The notes below the pieces were generated by a model, which was not told the origin of the DNA, searched no databases, and saw nothing but the letters and a program-made list of their open reading frames with translations. A DNA stretch of 64,000 nt. It comes from Aradus depressus. Its lineage: Eukaryota; Arthropoda; Insecta; Hemiptera; Aradidae. Where the stretch lies: assembly GCA_963662175.1 (NCBI GenBank), contig OY759223.1, forward strand, positions 8,031,549-8,095,548, written 5' to 3'. Position numbers and translations under genes: made by a program. This document shows, in pieces, positions 53,146 through 63,286 of the stretch (its first letter is position 1; the number at the start of each line of letters is the position of its first letter).

Positions 53146-53539
53146 ATTAATCCCTTACTTTTCGTTAATGTATCAGATTGCCAATCAAAGACTATAACTC
53201 GTACATTGTTCATGATATTTCTCACAACAAAGACGAGAGTTAATGGCTTAAAATCCTTCTTGGGGGTGAACATTTCAAAGAAATATCTCCTTTCAGTCTT
53301 CCTGGTGGCGTATGTCGGAAATGGAGGAATGTCTTGAAGACAGACGCAGCTAGAGGGGAAAATAACATTCCTAACAAGCGAATCATTTGGTTAGTTCTCG
53401 GATCCCGCGCGTCTCTAAATGTAGACCAAAATAAATACACACACACATTCCTACTAGTATACTGGCATTCGAGCACGTAGAAGTTGCGTTAATTTTGCAG
53501 ATCTCCATGGTAGGTACTCACGTCTGTACATATTAGGAA
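53146..53539. other. Intergenic, no gene recognised
   Basis: A mixed-composition stretch (53260-53430) is open on both strands, for instance FSLPGGVCRKWRNVLKT on the plus strand. No family match, so not called. Confidence 0.4.
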
Positions 53540-53745
53540 AGTCATCGGTGAATCACCGCTGATGTACTTCCCCAGCGCGAATCAATCATTGATTTGATTG
53601 ATAATCAATATGTGTCTTATTACTCAGGGATTTCTGAATACTCATCTAAATTTCGTGTCGATACATTCTTTCCATTTACACTTATTTAAGATCTTTCAGA
53701 GCCCCTCTCCCCTCTGTTCCCCCTTCGCTGATTTGACTGAAAATG
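53540..53745 (-). repeat. AMR outer part, reverse
   Basis: gtcatcggtgaatcaccgct + gatgtacttccccagcgcga, one module, ending gatttgactgaaaatg. Confidence 0.8.
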
Positions 53746-53884
53746 TATATAATAATACCTAATAAAAGAAAACAATGTAACTATAACAATATATAAAAAA
53801 AATATAGACATATACATATATATATATTGTGATGTATAAAAAATACACACATTCAAATTATTAATATTATAAAAATTAATTATA

Positions 53885-54230
53885 GGTTAGGTTAGGTTTT
53901 ATGACTCATGCCCGGGCTTTAACTACGAGGTCATATCGCCTACTACCAGAGCGCTCTATCGTCACACTGGTGGACATGAGCCCGACTCTACTGTGGGAGT
54001 CCTAAATTTTGCCTAGCCTAAATTTTTATTCACCTAGGGCAGGGGTCTTTAACGAGTACCTGACATCGTACAGGCTCGGGACCATCGCTTAACGTCCCAT
54101 GCGAAGGACGGCGTGCTTAAGTTTATTTTACCTTCCAGATAAAATAAACTAAGGGCCTCGGTCGGGCTACGAACCCACAACCTTGATCTCAGAAGTCAAG
54201 CACGCATACCACTGAGCTACCGGCGCCCTC
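53885..54230 (-). repeat. SINE-A, full-length reverse copy with TSD
   Basis: Tail ggttaggttaggtttt at the left, A box and gagggcgccgg complement at the right (ccggcgccctc). aattaattata at 53874-53884 and 54235-54245, with four bases (aaac) between element end and repeat, so the duplication may be longer with one change. Confidence 0.93.
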
Positions 54231-54245
54231 AAACAATTAATTATA

Positions 54246-54714
54246 TTTATTTATATAAAAAAATAAAATAAAGAAGGAACTAAATTGGTGAATAATAATA
54301 TGAATGCATTTTATTTGGAAACAAACCATGAATAAAAAACAAAACACGACCATCAGCTGTTTTTGAATTAGTGGAGAGGAGTCGAAGGTGAGACGGTCTT
54401 GGTTGAGATGGAGTGAGAGTTTAGGCTTAAGGTGTGGAGAACTAAGTTGTAGTGAATTGATTGTGATTAATTGGAGTTTTAATTGACATAAATGCACAAA
54501 GAAGGTACTTTAATTTAATTATATGTTTTATATGCCCTAAAGTAACTTAAATTTGAAGAATGGCCAATATTCAGAAAGAAAAGAGACTAAAACAGATTTT
54601 TTTTTATCTCTTAGTTATTAATTTTATTATGTAGTTTAAGTAAATAAACCCAATTACTTGTTCTCGTAAATTCTTATACTTATTTTAATTTAACAATTAC
54701 AAATTTTTTTTTAA
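54246..54714. other. AT-rich intergenic
   Basis: The minus frame 54237-54497 (His/Leu-rich) lacks known motifs and runs out of the SINE edge. Not called. Confidence 0.45.
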
Positions 54715-54870
54715 CCAAAATATAAATATAGGTACCTATATATAAATTATAAATGAATAAATAAAACAATAACGTACATTGGACTGATCTTTAAGGTGTG
54801 GAGGAACTCTGCCCAAAATATAAAAATGAAAGCTTTGTATCAAATTATGTTTTTGGATATGAAACACGAT
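54715..54870 (-). repeat. Penelope-type fragment
   Basis: 'aattataaatgaataaataa', ctttaaggtgtggaggaact, 'aatgaaagctttgtatcaaa' and ttttggatatgaaacacgat match 51125-51245. Confidence 0.6.
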
Positions 54871-54969
54871 TCTTTATTGTGTTCATATTATTCTTTTTGA
54901 ACAGTGAGAATAAAATTCCGTTTCCGTGTAAAGGGTTTCCTCTAACATTCCTCAAACATTTTTAGTTTT

Positions 54970-55500
54970 TTTCTTATTAGTTTAAATTTTTTTATTGTAT
55001 CTATTGACTTGAATTATACTTTTTTCGAAAAGAGAAGAGCAATGTTTAGTTATTCGCAAGTCTACTTTCTTCCTGGTATCGTAATCATAACTAGTATTGT
55101 GGGGAGGGAAAATATTTTTATTTTTCCTAATAACCATTAATGTTTCAAATATAAACATCGATGGCAAAGGCAGGATTTTAAGTTGTTTAAATATTTCTCT
55201 GTAGCTTATCCTTTGAGTAATATTGTTTATAATTCTTAATGTTTTTTTTTTTGAAGTCTGAAAATATTAAGAGCTACATGAGCCCAAGTGTATTAAACCG
55301 TAACTGATTATGGATTGGAAATAGGCGTAATATAGAGTAGTTAACGTTTCCTTTGGCACGTCTTTTTAAGATTTCGAAGTAAGAAGCAAACGGAACTCAG
55401 TTTCTTACTGATAATAGCCTTATGTTCCGCCCATGTTATATGTCGTCTTTATGGAGGTTTGTCACCTTTTGGGATTGGATCAATATATAAAAATTTTTCA
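54970..55500 (-). pseudogene. CR1/Jockey-type LINE relic, RT C-terminus
   Basis: Remnant of a non-LTR reverse transcriptase. Minus-strand readable blocks: FEILKRRAKG, YYAYFQSIISYGLIHLG (with a frame change), NIFRLQKK, KTLRIINNITQRISYREI, FKQLKILPLPSMFIFETLMV, FPPHNTSYDYDTRKKVDL and ITKHCSSLFEKSIIQVNRYN, ending at a stop near 54982. The order (thumb, then LxxLPLxSxYIF and the NTRxKxxL tail) is that of CR1-like non-LTR ORF2 proteins. Catalytic YxDD is upstream and missing. Broken by frameshifts, but the last 61 codons are open. Confidence 0.72.
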
Positions 55501-55504
55501 ACAC

Positions 55505-56022
55505 TAGCTTGTTAATTCACGCTGGGGAAGTACATTATCGGTGATTCACCGACTGTGTACTACCCCAGCTAATATATATGAGTTATAGAGAAAGTTATGT
55601 AATATATGTAAGTTATGTAGTATATAAAAAAAAAAAAATATATATATATATATATAATATATATATATATAAACAAAATATCTGTATCGAAATTTTTTTT
55701 TTTTATATTATTTATTTCTTTATTTTTTTTTTTCGGTCAGAAATTTGCTATTGACTTTTTTCCAAATATGAAAAAAAAAATGTTCATCTGCCTGTATATA
55801 TACCCCAATGACAACCCCATAAATACGACACATTAATTTTCCACAAAATCGGCTGAAGGGAAGGGAAGACCTAAATACCCTAATAACTGCCTAATAAATT
55901 TATCGACACAAAATTTTGCATGAAGATTCAACCCCTATGTAAGTCAATTACAGATTTTTGATTTTCTACATATTTGTTAACGTAATTTGTTCTGGGGAAG
56001 TACATAGCCGGAGCGTCACGAC
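55505..56022 (+). repeat. AMR arms, forward, two partial copies
   Basis: Outer end at 55505-55560 (cacgctggggaagtacatta + tcggtgattcaccgac), then a (TA)n run and a second forward arm 55733-56022 (tcggtcagaaatttgctatt .. ttctggggaagtacatagcc). Confidence 0.7.
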
Positions 56023-56396
56023 TTTTTTTTCTTCTTAACTCCCAAAGTTTCATCTTTTCGTTCAAAGAGCATCCTGTCTATATGGACAGTATCGTCCTCA
56101 GGCTGGCCAAAGAATGTTAATTTGAGTTAGTCACTCACGGACTGCGCGGAGCTAAAGAGACCAGAGAATCAGCCAAAATACCTTGTCATTGGGTGAACGA
56201 TTAGTTCCGCCGTTCAGAACTATGGATATGGTACAGTTCCTTTCACTAATTCACAGTTAAACTAACTGACTGTCTGTGGACGTCTCCAGATAGCCAGAAC
56301 ATTGACGGATGATGGCAATCTGTCAAAAATCTCAAATCTGGAAACAGTTTGCAGTTTAAAAAAAAATAAATGCAAACAAATCTCAGCTATGGATTA
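56023..56396. other. Intergenic, no gene seen
   Basis: Mixed-composition unique sequence. No frame recognised. Confidence 0.45.
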
Positions 56397-56690
56397 CAAT
56401 CAACTAAGTTTTCCCCAACCAATAGGTTTGACTAAAAATTAATAGGAAGTTAATTAACCATTAACTGGGCAAAGGTCTAAAAAAATTAATGTAATTTGAT
56501 GTTGATACATTCATTACATTGTCAGTTATTGGGATTATTGAATTGAGCCCCCTTCCCGGAACTCCCCCCTCCTCTCAGCCGATATCGCTGAAATTTGACT
56601 GGTTATGTTCTCAGTGGATTTTAATTTTATATACGAAATTTGATGTTTGAAATTTGATTACATCGGCAGTAATTGGGATTTTTGAATTGG
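56397..56690 (-). repeat. AMR, reverse
   Basis: 'aatcaactaagttttcccca', two modules ('cattacattgtcagttattg', attacatcggcagtaattgg). The inner end is missing. Confidence 0.75.
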
Positions 56691-56739
56691 GGGGGCTCTT
56701 ATCTACCCGTTCTCTTCGAACATAATCTATATTTAAAAA

Positions 56740-57130
56740 TCTGAAACGGGGTTTGTTTGTTTGTATGTTTGATCCAGCATCACGCCTAAACGGCTTGACG
56801 GATTTATATGAAACTTCACATGTAGCATTCTCTTGAGCCCGATTGGGTAATAGGCTATGTGGCGTACCAAAATTTTGAACGGGAGGGGGGGGGGGTTGTA
56901 AGGGGGGCCTAAGTATAAATATAATGCTAGCTCATTAACGGTTGGACGGATTATCATGAAATTTCACATGTAGTATTCCTGAAGGCCAAATAGAAAAATA
57001 GGGTGTGTGACGGCTCAAAAGTTCAAACGGGAGGGGGGGTTGTGGGGGGAGGCCTAAATATAAAGATAGTGTTGGCTCATTAACGAATGGTCGGATTATC
57101 AAGGAATTTCACATGTAGTAGTAGTAACTA
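56740..57130 (+). repeat. Direct repeat, about 165-bp units
   Basis: Units share acggattatcatgaaatttc + acatgtagtattc, then cgggagggggggttgt and 'ggcctaaatataaagata'. The opening phrase (atcacgcctaaacggcttga + cggatt) resembles a common insect repeat phrase. Its logic of direct unit plus G-rich tract parallels AMR modules, but the sequence is different. Confidence 0.7.
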
Positions 57131-58096
57131 TGTACCTACTAGCTGTGGGGTCCGCCGCTGAAGGACTATAAGCCTTATTCATTATAATTGAAAATTGTAA
57201 CATCATTAATGTACTGTCGAAGAATTGAATACTACTGCTAGTAATATAATATTTTCACCCATTTTAGGAGATTTAATGACTTTATTTCAACAACAAATTC
57301 GAAAACTGTAAAACGCTGTATTCTCGCTGTATTTAGAGACACTACAATGACAGTTTTATATATCCTATTTTAGCTATCACAAACCTATAATTTCATGTAT
57401 AAAAGAAATTGAAAAACAATAAATTTGAAAGTTTAATTCCTCATACTACTTTTCTTATTGTAACATTATTAAACAAATTTCAATCAAAATCAGTATACGA
57501 CAGCAAATTTTTGAAACTAAAGCAGTTTACATATCAATTCTTGTGAGTATTGTCATGCACACATGTATTTTTTTTTTTTTAATTTTTAATTTTTTTACTT
57601 CCTTTCTGTTTATATTTTCTTATTGTGTTCTCACAGTTGAAAATTGTCAAATAAAGTGTGAAAAAAACAACAAAAAAACCCTTATGAAAGTAAGAGAGCA
57701 CATACATTAGCCCTCTCTATTGTTAAGCGACCAGGTGGAGGGGGCCATCTGTCCAGGCGTTAAGTGATCTTTTTTCGAACTCCATTTTCTCTTGTAACAT
57801 TTTCCGCTATAGATAAGAGATAGGTACAATGAACTGAAGGCAGTGGCGCCTAACAGAGCACTCAACTCAGGAAGCCCTTGGTCTTTCTCTGTCCCTCGTC
57901 AGCTTCCCATGGGGAGGCGCCAGAAGTTCTAAAATTTCCATGTGGAGCTTGGATCACATATCCATGGCGCCTTTAACAGAATAACAACTCTCTTTTGGCG
58001 TTATCCCCCGACGGGAAGTAGACTAGATAAGAGTATTATCCTATGATAAGACCTAAGTCTTCCGGTCTCAGTCTTAAGGATAAACCAGTATAAAAA
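57131..58096. other. Intergenic, no gene recognised
   Basis: AT-rich to 57700, then a GC-richer segment (57720-58050) with three GGCGCC sites (57845, 57916, 57966). No exon signature identified. Confidence 0.45.
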
Positions 58097-58440
58097 AAAC
58101 GTCGGGGAATCACCGACTAGGTACTTCCCCAGAACGAATTAATCAATTAAGTTGTCGCTCTAAAACTAATCGATCGTTTGGGCTAAAAATCAATAATTCA
58201 ATTTTGTGTCGATACATTCATTATATCGGCAAATATTGCGATTTTTGAGTTGAGCCCTTCTCTGTCCCCCCCCCCCCCCCCCCCCCTTCTCTTTGCTCTA
58301 TTTTGCTGAAAACCAATAGGTGTCGTCTTTAGAGTGCTTTCAATTAAAGTCTCTAATCGCCCCCTCCCCTCTGGTCGATTTGGCTGAAAAATCAATTGCT
58401 GACATCCTTAGAAGGTCCTGGATACATAGACATTATGTTT
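58097..58440 (-). repeat. AMR, reverse, with C tract
   Basis: Outer cgtcggggaatcaccgacta + ggtacttccccag, a 21-bp C run (58266-58286), two modules, ending aaggtcctggatacatagac. Confidence 0.8.
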
Positions 58441-58454
58441 TATGGAGTCAATAG

Positions 58455-58560
58455 TATCTTTTCAATATATAAGGTATTCTAGGTTCTGTTGTCTAAATAA
58501 AAACTCAATATTCTGCCAACGTTTCGGAAACTATTTATTTCCTTTTTTAGTGTATAAGAT
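58455..58560 (-). repeat. Foldback arm, ribozyme-type, degenerate
   Basis: 'ggttctgttgtctaaataaa', 'ctgccaacgtttcggaaact' and 'atttatttccttttttagtg' match the left arm of 7001-7252. The core CTGAAGA has decayed to CTAAAAA on the minus strand. Confidence 0.6.
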
Positions 58561-58625
58561 AATTTTTATTTATTATTTATTTAGATATATAAAAGTTGTG
58601 TAGATTTATATATAAAGTTGTGATG

Positions 58626-58900
58626 GCGCCGGCAGCTCAGTGGTATGCTTGCTTGCCTTCTGAGCTCAAGATTGTGGATTCGAAACCCGGCCGAGGCCCT
58701 TAGTTTATTTTATCTGGGAGATCCGTCCTTCTGGTGGGACGTTAAGCCATGGTCCCGAGCCTGTACGATGTCAGGTACTCGTTAAAGACCCTTCCTAGGT
58801 GAATAAAAATTTAGGGTAGACAAAAAAAGAGCGCTCTGGTAGTAGGCGATATGACCTCTTAGTTAAAGCCCAAGCGTGAGTCATAATAACTAACTATAAG
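58626..58900 (+). repeat. SINE-A, near full length
   Basis: Head gatggcgccggcagctcagt, B-box position ggattcgaaacc. The central block is partly deleted, and the segment carrying tccaccagagtgac is lost. Tail 'gagtcataataactaacta'. Flanks ataaagttgtg / tataagttgtg suggest an imperfect target duplication. Confidence 0.9.
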
Positions 58901-59029
58901 TTGTGTTATAGGTTATATTATTATGTACTACTTTATTATTATTATTTTTTTTTTGTTCCATCTTTTTCAGATTATTATTAAGTGTATCTAGTTTATCTCC
59001 ATAATGAAAAAACCAACTAATTCCATCGT

Positions 59030-59137
59030 TATATTCTGCAGGCCCTGAAGAAGAAAATAAAACAACAACACACTTTATTTGGACCAGAACATCTTGATTC
59101 TTCACACAAAGTATAAAATGGAAAATATAAAATGAAA
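59030..59137 (-). other. LINE 3'UTR with poly(A) signal
   Basis: Minus strand downstream of the RT stop contains AATAAA (plus 59074-59079). It then runs into ttattttcttcttcagggcc, a piece of the foldback-arm sequence, with no poly(A) run at the junction. Confidence 0.5.
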
Positions 59138-60883
59138 TTAATTAATAATAATGTCTTGGTATAATCTTGGTTTGAGCCTTCTGTGGAGAGTAGGCTGGCC
59201 AAGATTGTAGTGGGCTGCTCCAGAACACAGGCCTAGTCTTCCGTGGTAGTTATCTACTAAGGACCTTAAATAGGCTGCGACCCGAGGAACTCCCAGTTCC
59301 TCATGGAGTTGGCTGTTTCGGATGAACCATGGTGCATTCAGAGACACACAAAGAATTTTGTTCTGAAATGTTTGTAGTCGTGTTGTGAGTGAAGGACTGG
59401 CGCCATGCCATATTGGACAGGCGTATGTTAACAATGGGAGAAGTAACGCTTTGTACAGGAGCAGTGTGCAAGAGTGTTTGAGGGGTGTGTTGCGGTTAAT
59501 GAGTGGATAGAGATGTTTTAAACGGATGTATGCTTGTGTAAGTTTTGTGTTGATGTGAAGTTTCCATGTGAGCCGTATGTCTAAGAATACACCAAGGTAC
59601 CGGACAGCCTGATCTTTAGGGTTCCATGGAATGGGAAGTCCGTCAACCCGCAGCCTACTCTGGCCCTCTGTAAAAAATCGGCGAAGGGCAAAAATCTCCG
59701 CTTCTGTTTTACTGGCGTTCAACTGAAGCTTCCATCGAGCGAACAAGCTGGAGACGTGGTTGAGAGAAGTTTGTAACATGTCAACTGCTGTCCGGAGGTC
59801 TTCATGTTGACACATAAGTAGTGTGTCGTCTGCGTATAGTGCTAGAGTGGTATTACATGGCTCGGGGATGTCGCAGCAGTATAAGCTGAAGAGGAGGGGA
59901 CTGAGGAGAGCTCCCTGTGGCACTCCCGCCAGTATACTACGCTTGGAGCTGAGGATGTTGTTGACCCGCACTTGAAACGTCCTGTTCTCCAAAAAGGAAT
60001 CAACGATCTTTTCCAAGTACTGTGGAGCCCATGTCTTCCTCAGCTTATAGCGGAGACCTTCATGCCACACCGAGTCGAACGCGGAAGCTACATCTAAAAA
60101 GACGGAGGTTGTATATGTCTTCTGTTCGAAACCATTCACAATCTTTTCCGAGACCCTCTGTAGCAGGTGCACAGATGAATGATTATGTTTGAAACCAAAC
60201 TGGTGTGCTGGAACAATTCCTGCGCTTTCCAGGTGAGAACCCAGTCTTCTCAATATTAGTCGTTCGAAGATCTTCGACAACGAGTTCAGAAGGCTTATAG
60301 GCCGATAGCTGTCCGGCTCTTGCTTGGGCTTACCATGTTTATGGAAGACGATTACAACCGCGTTTTTTCAATTTCGAGGAAAATAGCTGCATCGCAGGCA
60401 TGCGTTGAACAGACCGGTTAGAAAGGCTATACTCTTGGGTGGCAGCTTCTTCAGCACTATGTTCGGAATGAGATCCTCACCGGGGGCCTTGTTGTTTGCT
60501 AAGTTTGTTATTAATGTTGTGATTTCTGAGGGAGTGGTGAACTTGATGAAATTTTCAACAGTTTGTGTCGGTATGGATAGATATATGTGTACTGTGGTGT
60601 TCATGTCTGTGTTAGCAGTGTCGTGTGTGCGGTACTTTTGTTCGAGGTGTGTTGCCAGGATTTCGCATTTGTCTTCGTCGCTCGTCACTGTGTGATGTCC
60701 GTCTGTCAGTGGGGGCAAGGATGTGTTTTGTCTCAAAATTCGTCGGGTTTCTTTCCAGAGACTACTATCGACTTTGAGGTTATCCGTGAGTCCATTTTTC
60801 GTGTTGACCGGTTTTTCGGTCGAGTTGATGTTGGGTTTCATTCTCACCCGTAATTTGGGTGAAAAGTAAGTAATTTTGCTCAC
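59138..60883 (-). pseudogene. Jockey-clade LINE ORF2 (RT), one in-frame stop
   Basis: Reverse transcriptase of a non-LTR retrotransposon, which primes on nicked target DNA. One frame runs through 60883-59138 apart from TGA at 60370-60368, where FPRN-stop-KNAVVIV suggests loss of the usual Trp (FPxxWK). Upstream: DSSLWKETRRILR and NNKAPGEDLIPN (finger region). Then SYRPISLLNSLSKIFERLI, FGFKHNHSS, FLDVASAFDSVWH (motif A), AGVPQGALLSPLLFSLY (motif B), ALYADDTLLM (YADD catalytic) and KLQLNASKTE. YLGVFLDIRLTWKLHI and the C-terminal APWFIRNSQLHEELGVP follow. The apurinic endonuclease and ORF1 are absent, so it is 5'-truncated. Little decayed compared with other LINEs here. Confidence 0.93.
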
Positions 60884-61022
60884 TTTTATGGGTATAAATA
60901 ACTTTTCAAATAATAAAAAGGTAAATTTTCTTGAGACAGTTTGTTTACGTGTTTAAACAAACAAAAGTTCACAAAAACGTTAAATAAAAAAATTGAATTA
61001 GCAAATTTCCTAGCATCCTTAA
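60884..61022. other. AT-rich spacer between LINE and piggyBac-like element
   Basis: The LINE 5' truncation lies somewhere in 60820-60900. TTAA at 61019-61022 is the piggyBac target. Confidence 0.5.
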
Positions 61023-62106
61023 CCCTAGAATACTAACTACACGTCTCGGAGACGTATTCAAGATTTAAAACGTTAGCTGCTTCGCTTGACTTTGAAGTGT
61101 TTCCCCCTCCTTCCAGCTATGCTTCGTTTGAGTAGCTTTGGGTTGATTTAGTTGGGTTCTAGCCGCCGGTCCTTCATATTTCAGGTAAGTTCTGAATTTT
61201 TTTCATAACATAGTGCGTCTCAGAGACGTAGAGTTAGTATTCAACGTAAACTACTCTACGTCTCTTGGACGTGTTGTTATGAATGATTGGTGTATTTTTC
61301 TACGTCTCTCAGACGTATTGTTATGAATAAAGGTGCTTATTTATACGTCTCTGTGACGTGGTATTAGTAAAGGTAAAGGTGCTTTCATCCGTAACTCTGA
61401 TACACGGTTTTAGGATATATTTGTATTTTATATTTCGTTTGTTTTTCATGTTTATAAGTAAGTCCAATATGTGTGTTACCATTTATCTTGACAATGCCAA
61501 CATATCTAATCAAATGTGATTTTTATCCAGTCATAGTATAATTCTACTTTCTACTAACTCTTACCTATTTGAATTTGACTGACAATGAGTGAGACTGATT
61601 TGTCGTTCCTATTTTTTATTTGCTTTATTTTTCTTTTTATGTTTAAGTGCGTTTTTTTAAGGGTCCACACAGAAAATATATTTTGATTGTGATTTATTAG
61701 CTTCAACTAAAGTTATAAAAGTCACAAAAAAGTTGGTAAAAATAAATTTTTGAAGAATGTGTTGGTCACTTATTTGTTCTACTTACTCTGATTTATTCGA
61801 ATTCGACTCCTATTTTTTAGTTTAAGTGTTTTTTTTATAGGTTCTGAACAGAATATACCTATCAATTGTGTTTTTTCGCTTAAAAATAAGGAAAGAGTTT
61901 TAAAAGTTGTCAAGGAGTTATTAAAAATATTTTAAATGAATGTGTTAAATTTAAAATACCTTTTAGCATAATAATTGAACACAATAATATGCATATCTTC
62001 AATACAAATCATTTCTGATAGCAAAAATGGATTTTTAATGCCATGTACGTCTGAGAGACGTATAGTTAGTAACAAATATATCAAAGTTTATGTTAGTATT
62101 CCAGGG
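61023..62106. mobile_element. piggyBac-like element, non-autonomous
   Basis: CCCTAGAATACTAAC at the left and GTTAGTATTCCAGGG at the right, each flanked by TTAA (61019-61022, 62107-62110). TTAA target and CCCTAGAA-type ends are those of piggyBac transposons. 1084 bp, AT-rich, no transposase frame. Both subterminal regions carry ACGTCTC-n-GAGACGT palindromes: 61041, 61215, 61258, 61302, 61345 and 62047 (some with one or two changes). Confidence 0.85.
61215..61359. repeat. Palindrome array in piggyBac-like left end
   Basis: Four 15-bp palindromes of the ACGTCTCNGAGACGT type start at 61215, 61258, 61302 and 61345, a 43-44 bp spacing. Units between are partly alike (tgttatgaat). Likely binding sites or tandemly copied end sequence. 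Confidence 0.75.
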
Positions 62107-62164
62107 TTAAACGTTCTGCTCAACATAGGGTACGTGACATCACCCAACACTCCTGCCAACTTCC

Positions 62165-62250
62165 TACTCAAGAAAATAAATAGTTTCCGAAACGTTGGCT
62201 AAGTACAGTTTCTATTTACACGACAGAACCTCGAAGAGCTTCTATATTGA
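62165..62250 (+). repeat. Foldback arm, ribozyme-type, degenerate
   Basis: agaaaataaatagtttccga + aacgttggct, then 'tctatttacacgacagaacc' match the right arm of 7001-7252. CTGAAGA is lost (ctactcaaga). Inverted relative to 58455-58560. Confidence 0.65.
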
Positions 62251-62352
62251 CATAGATATTTGTATTTTCCTTTTTTTTTTCACGAGAGAGAAGTGTCAAG
62301 CAAAATGTTTAAGAGCCGCTAACTTGGGGGGCAGAAGTAATTTATATAAGTA

Positions 62353-63268
62353 CAGTAGGCAAAAAAAGTATTTGCACACCATAAAAATTTGGGTTTATTT
62401 TTAACTACTAACAGATAATAACATGAAATTAATTTGTTTTATTCTATAATTGCTTAGATTCAAAAATATAATAGCAGTTGTCTAAAAAATAATAATTTAA
62501 TAATTTTATCAACACAATTAACAGAATTTCACGCAAAAAAAGTATTTGCACGCTCATATTATTATACATATTACAATTATTAGTTTGGTTCGGTAGAGGT
62601 AATTCGTTCGGTAGTTTGTTTCGTTGTTTACAAACAAATAAGGATTAATACGCACCATGATTCAGTTGAACTTTGTGTTTGAATTGATTAACATGCCGAA
62701 GAAAAACGAAATATCGCGTTCTGATCGTGAAAAAATAATTTTTTTGCGTGAGTTAGGCAAAAGTTACCGTGAAATCGAAAAAATCGGGTTTTCAACAGTT
62801 CGATATATTGTTAAAAAAAAAAAGAATTGACTTGTAGTGTTGAAAACAAACCCCGGAAAGGACGACCATCCAAACTCACGCATCGACAAAAACGTGAAAT
62901 AGTGCGAAATGCTCTTAAAAATCCAAAATCTAGCGCGCAAAAAATTGCTGATGACTTGGCGACAACATCGCGGAATGCTGTTACGTCACAAACAGTAAGG
63001 AACGTTCTCCATAATGAGGGAATAAAAGGAAGGCGCCCTCAAAAGAAAGACATTGTAATTTTCAGGCTGTGCAAATACGTATTTTGGGGAAAATTTTGTT
63101 AATTCTGTTACTGTTGAAGTTAAGTTAGTTATTATTAAATATTTAAGGACAAATTCTTGAATCTTCTTACATTTAGACAAGAAAAAAACATTTATTGTGT
63201 TATTTACAATTACTTATTGTCGTTAAATAAAAAAATTCATGCTGTGAAAATACTTTTTTTGCCTACTG
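62353..63268 (+). mobile_element. Tc1-like element, catalytic domain deleted
   Basis: Inverted termini cagtaggcaaaaaaagtatt and the complement aatactttttttgcctactg, with the inner word ttgcac repeated. TA at 62351-62352 and 63269-63270. 916 bp. Confidence 0.88.
62693..63090 (+). pseudogene. Tc1-like transposase N-terminus, frameshifted
   Basis: ATG 62693 opens MPKKNEISRSDREKIIFLRE, ELGKSYREIEKIGFSTVRYI (first HTH). A frame change in the A-run near 62815 leads to SVENKPRKGRPSKLTHRQKR, EIVRNALKNPKSSAQKIADD and SQTVRNVLHNEGIKGRRPQK (second HTH with the GRP AT-hook-like linker). The frame ends just after; no DDE residues remain. The deletion junction is near ctgtgcaaatacg at 63067, which copies the element's own terminal word. 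Confidence 0.85.
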
Positions 63269-63286
63269 TATATGCATAATAACAGA

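Noticed and set aside
58097..58440. Small frames over poly-G/C tracts (58198-58395, 34635-34961, 36073-36267) as proteins
   Set aside because: Glycine or proline runs arise from homopolymers in AMR copies; frames end at repeat edges.
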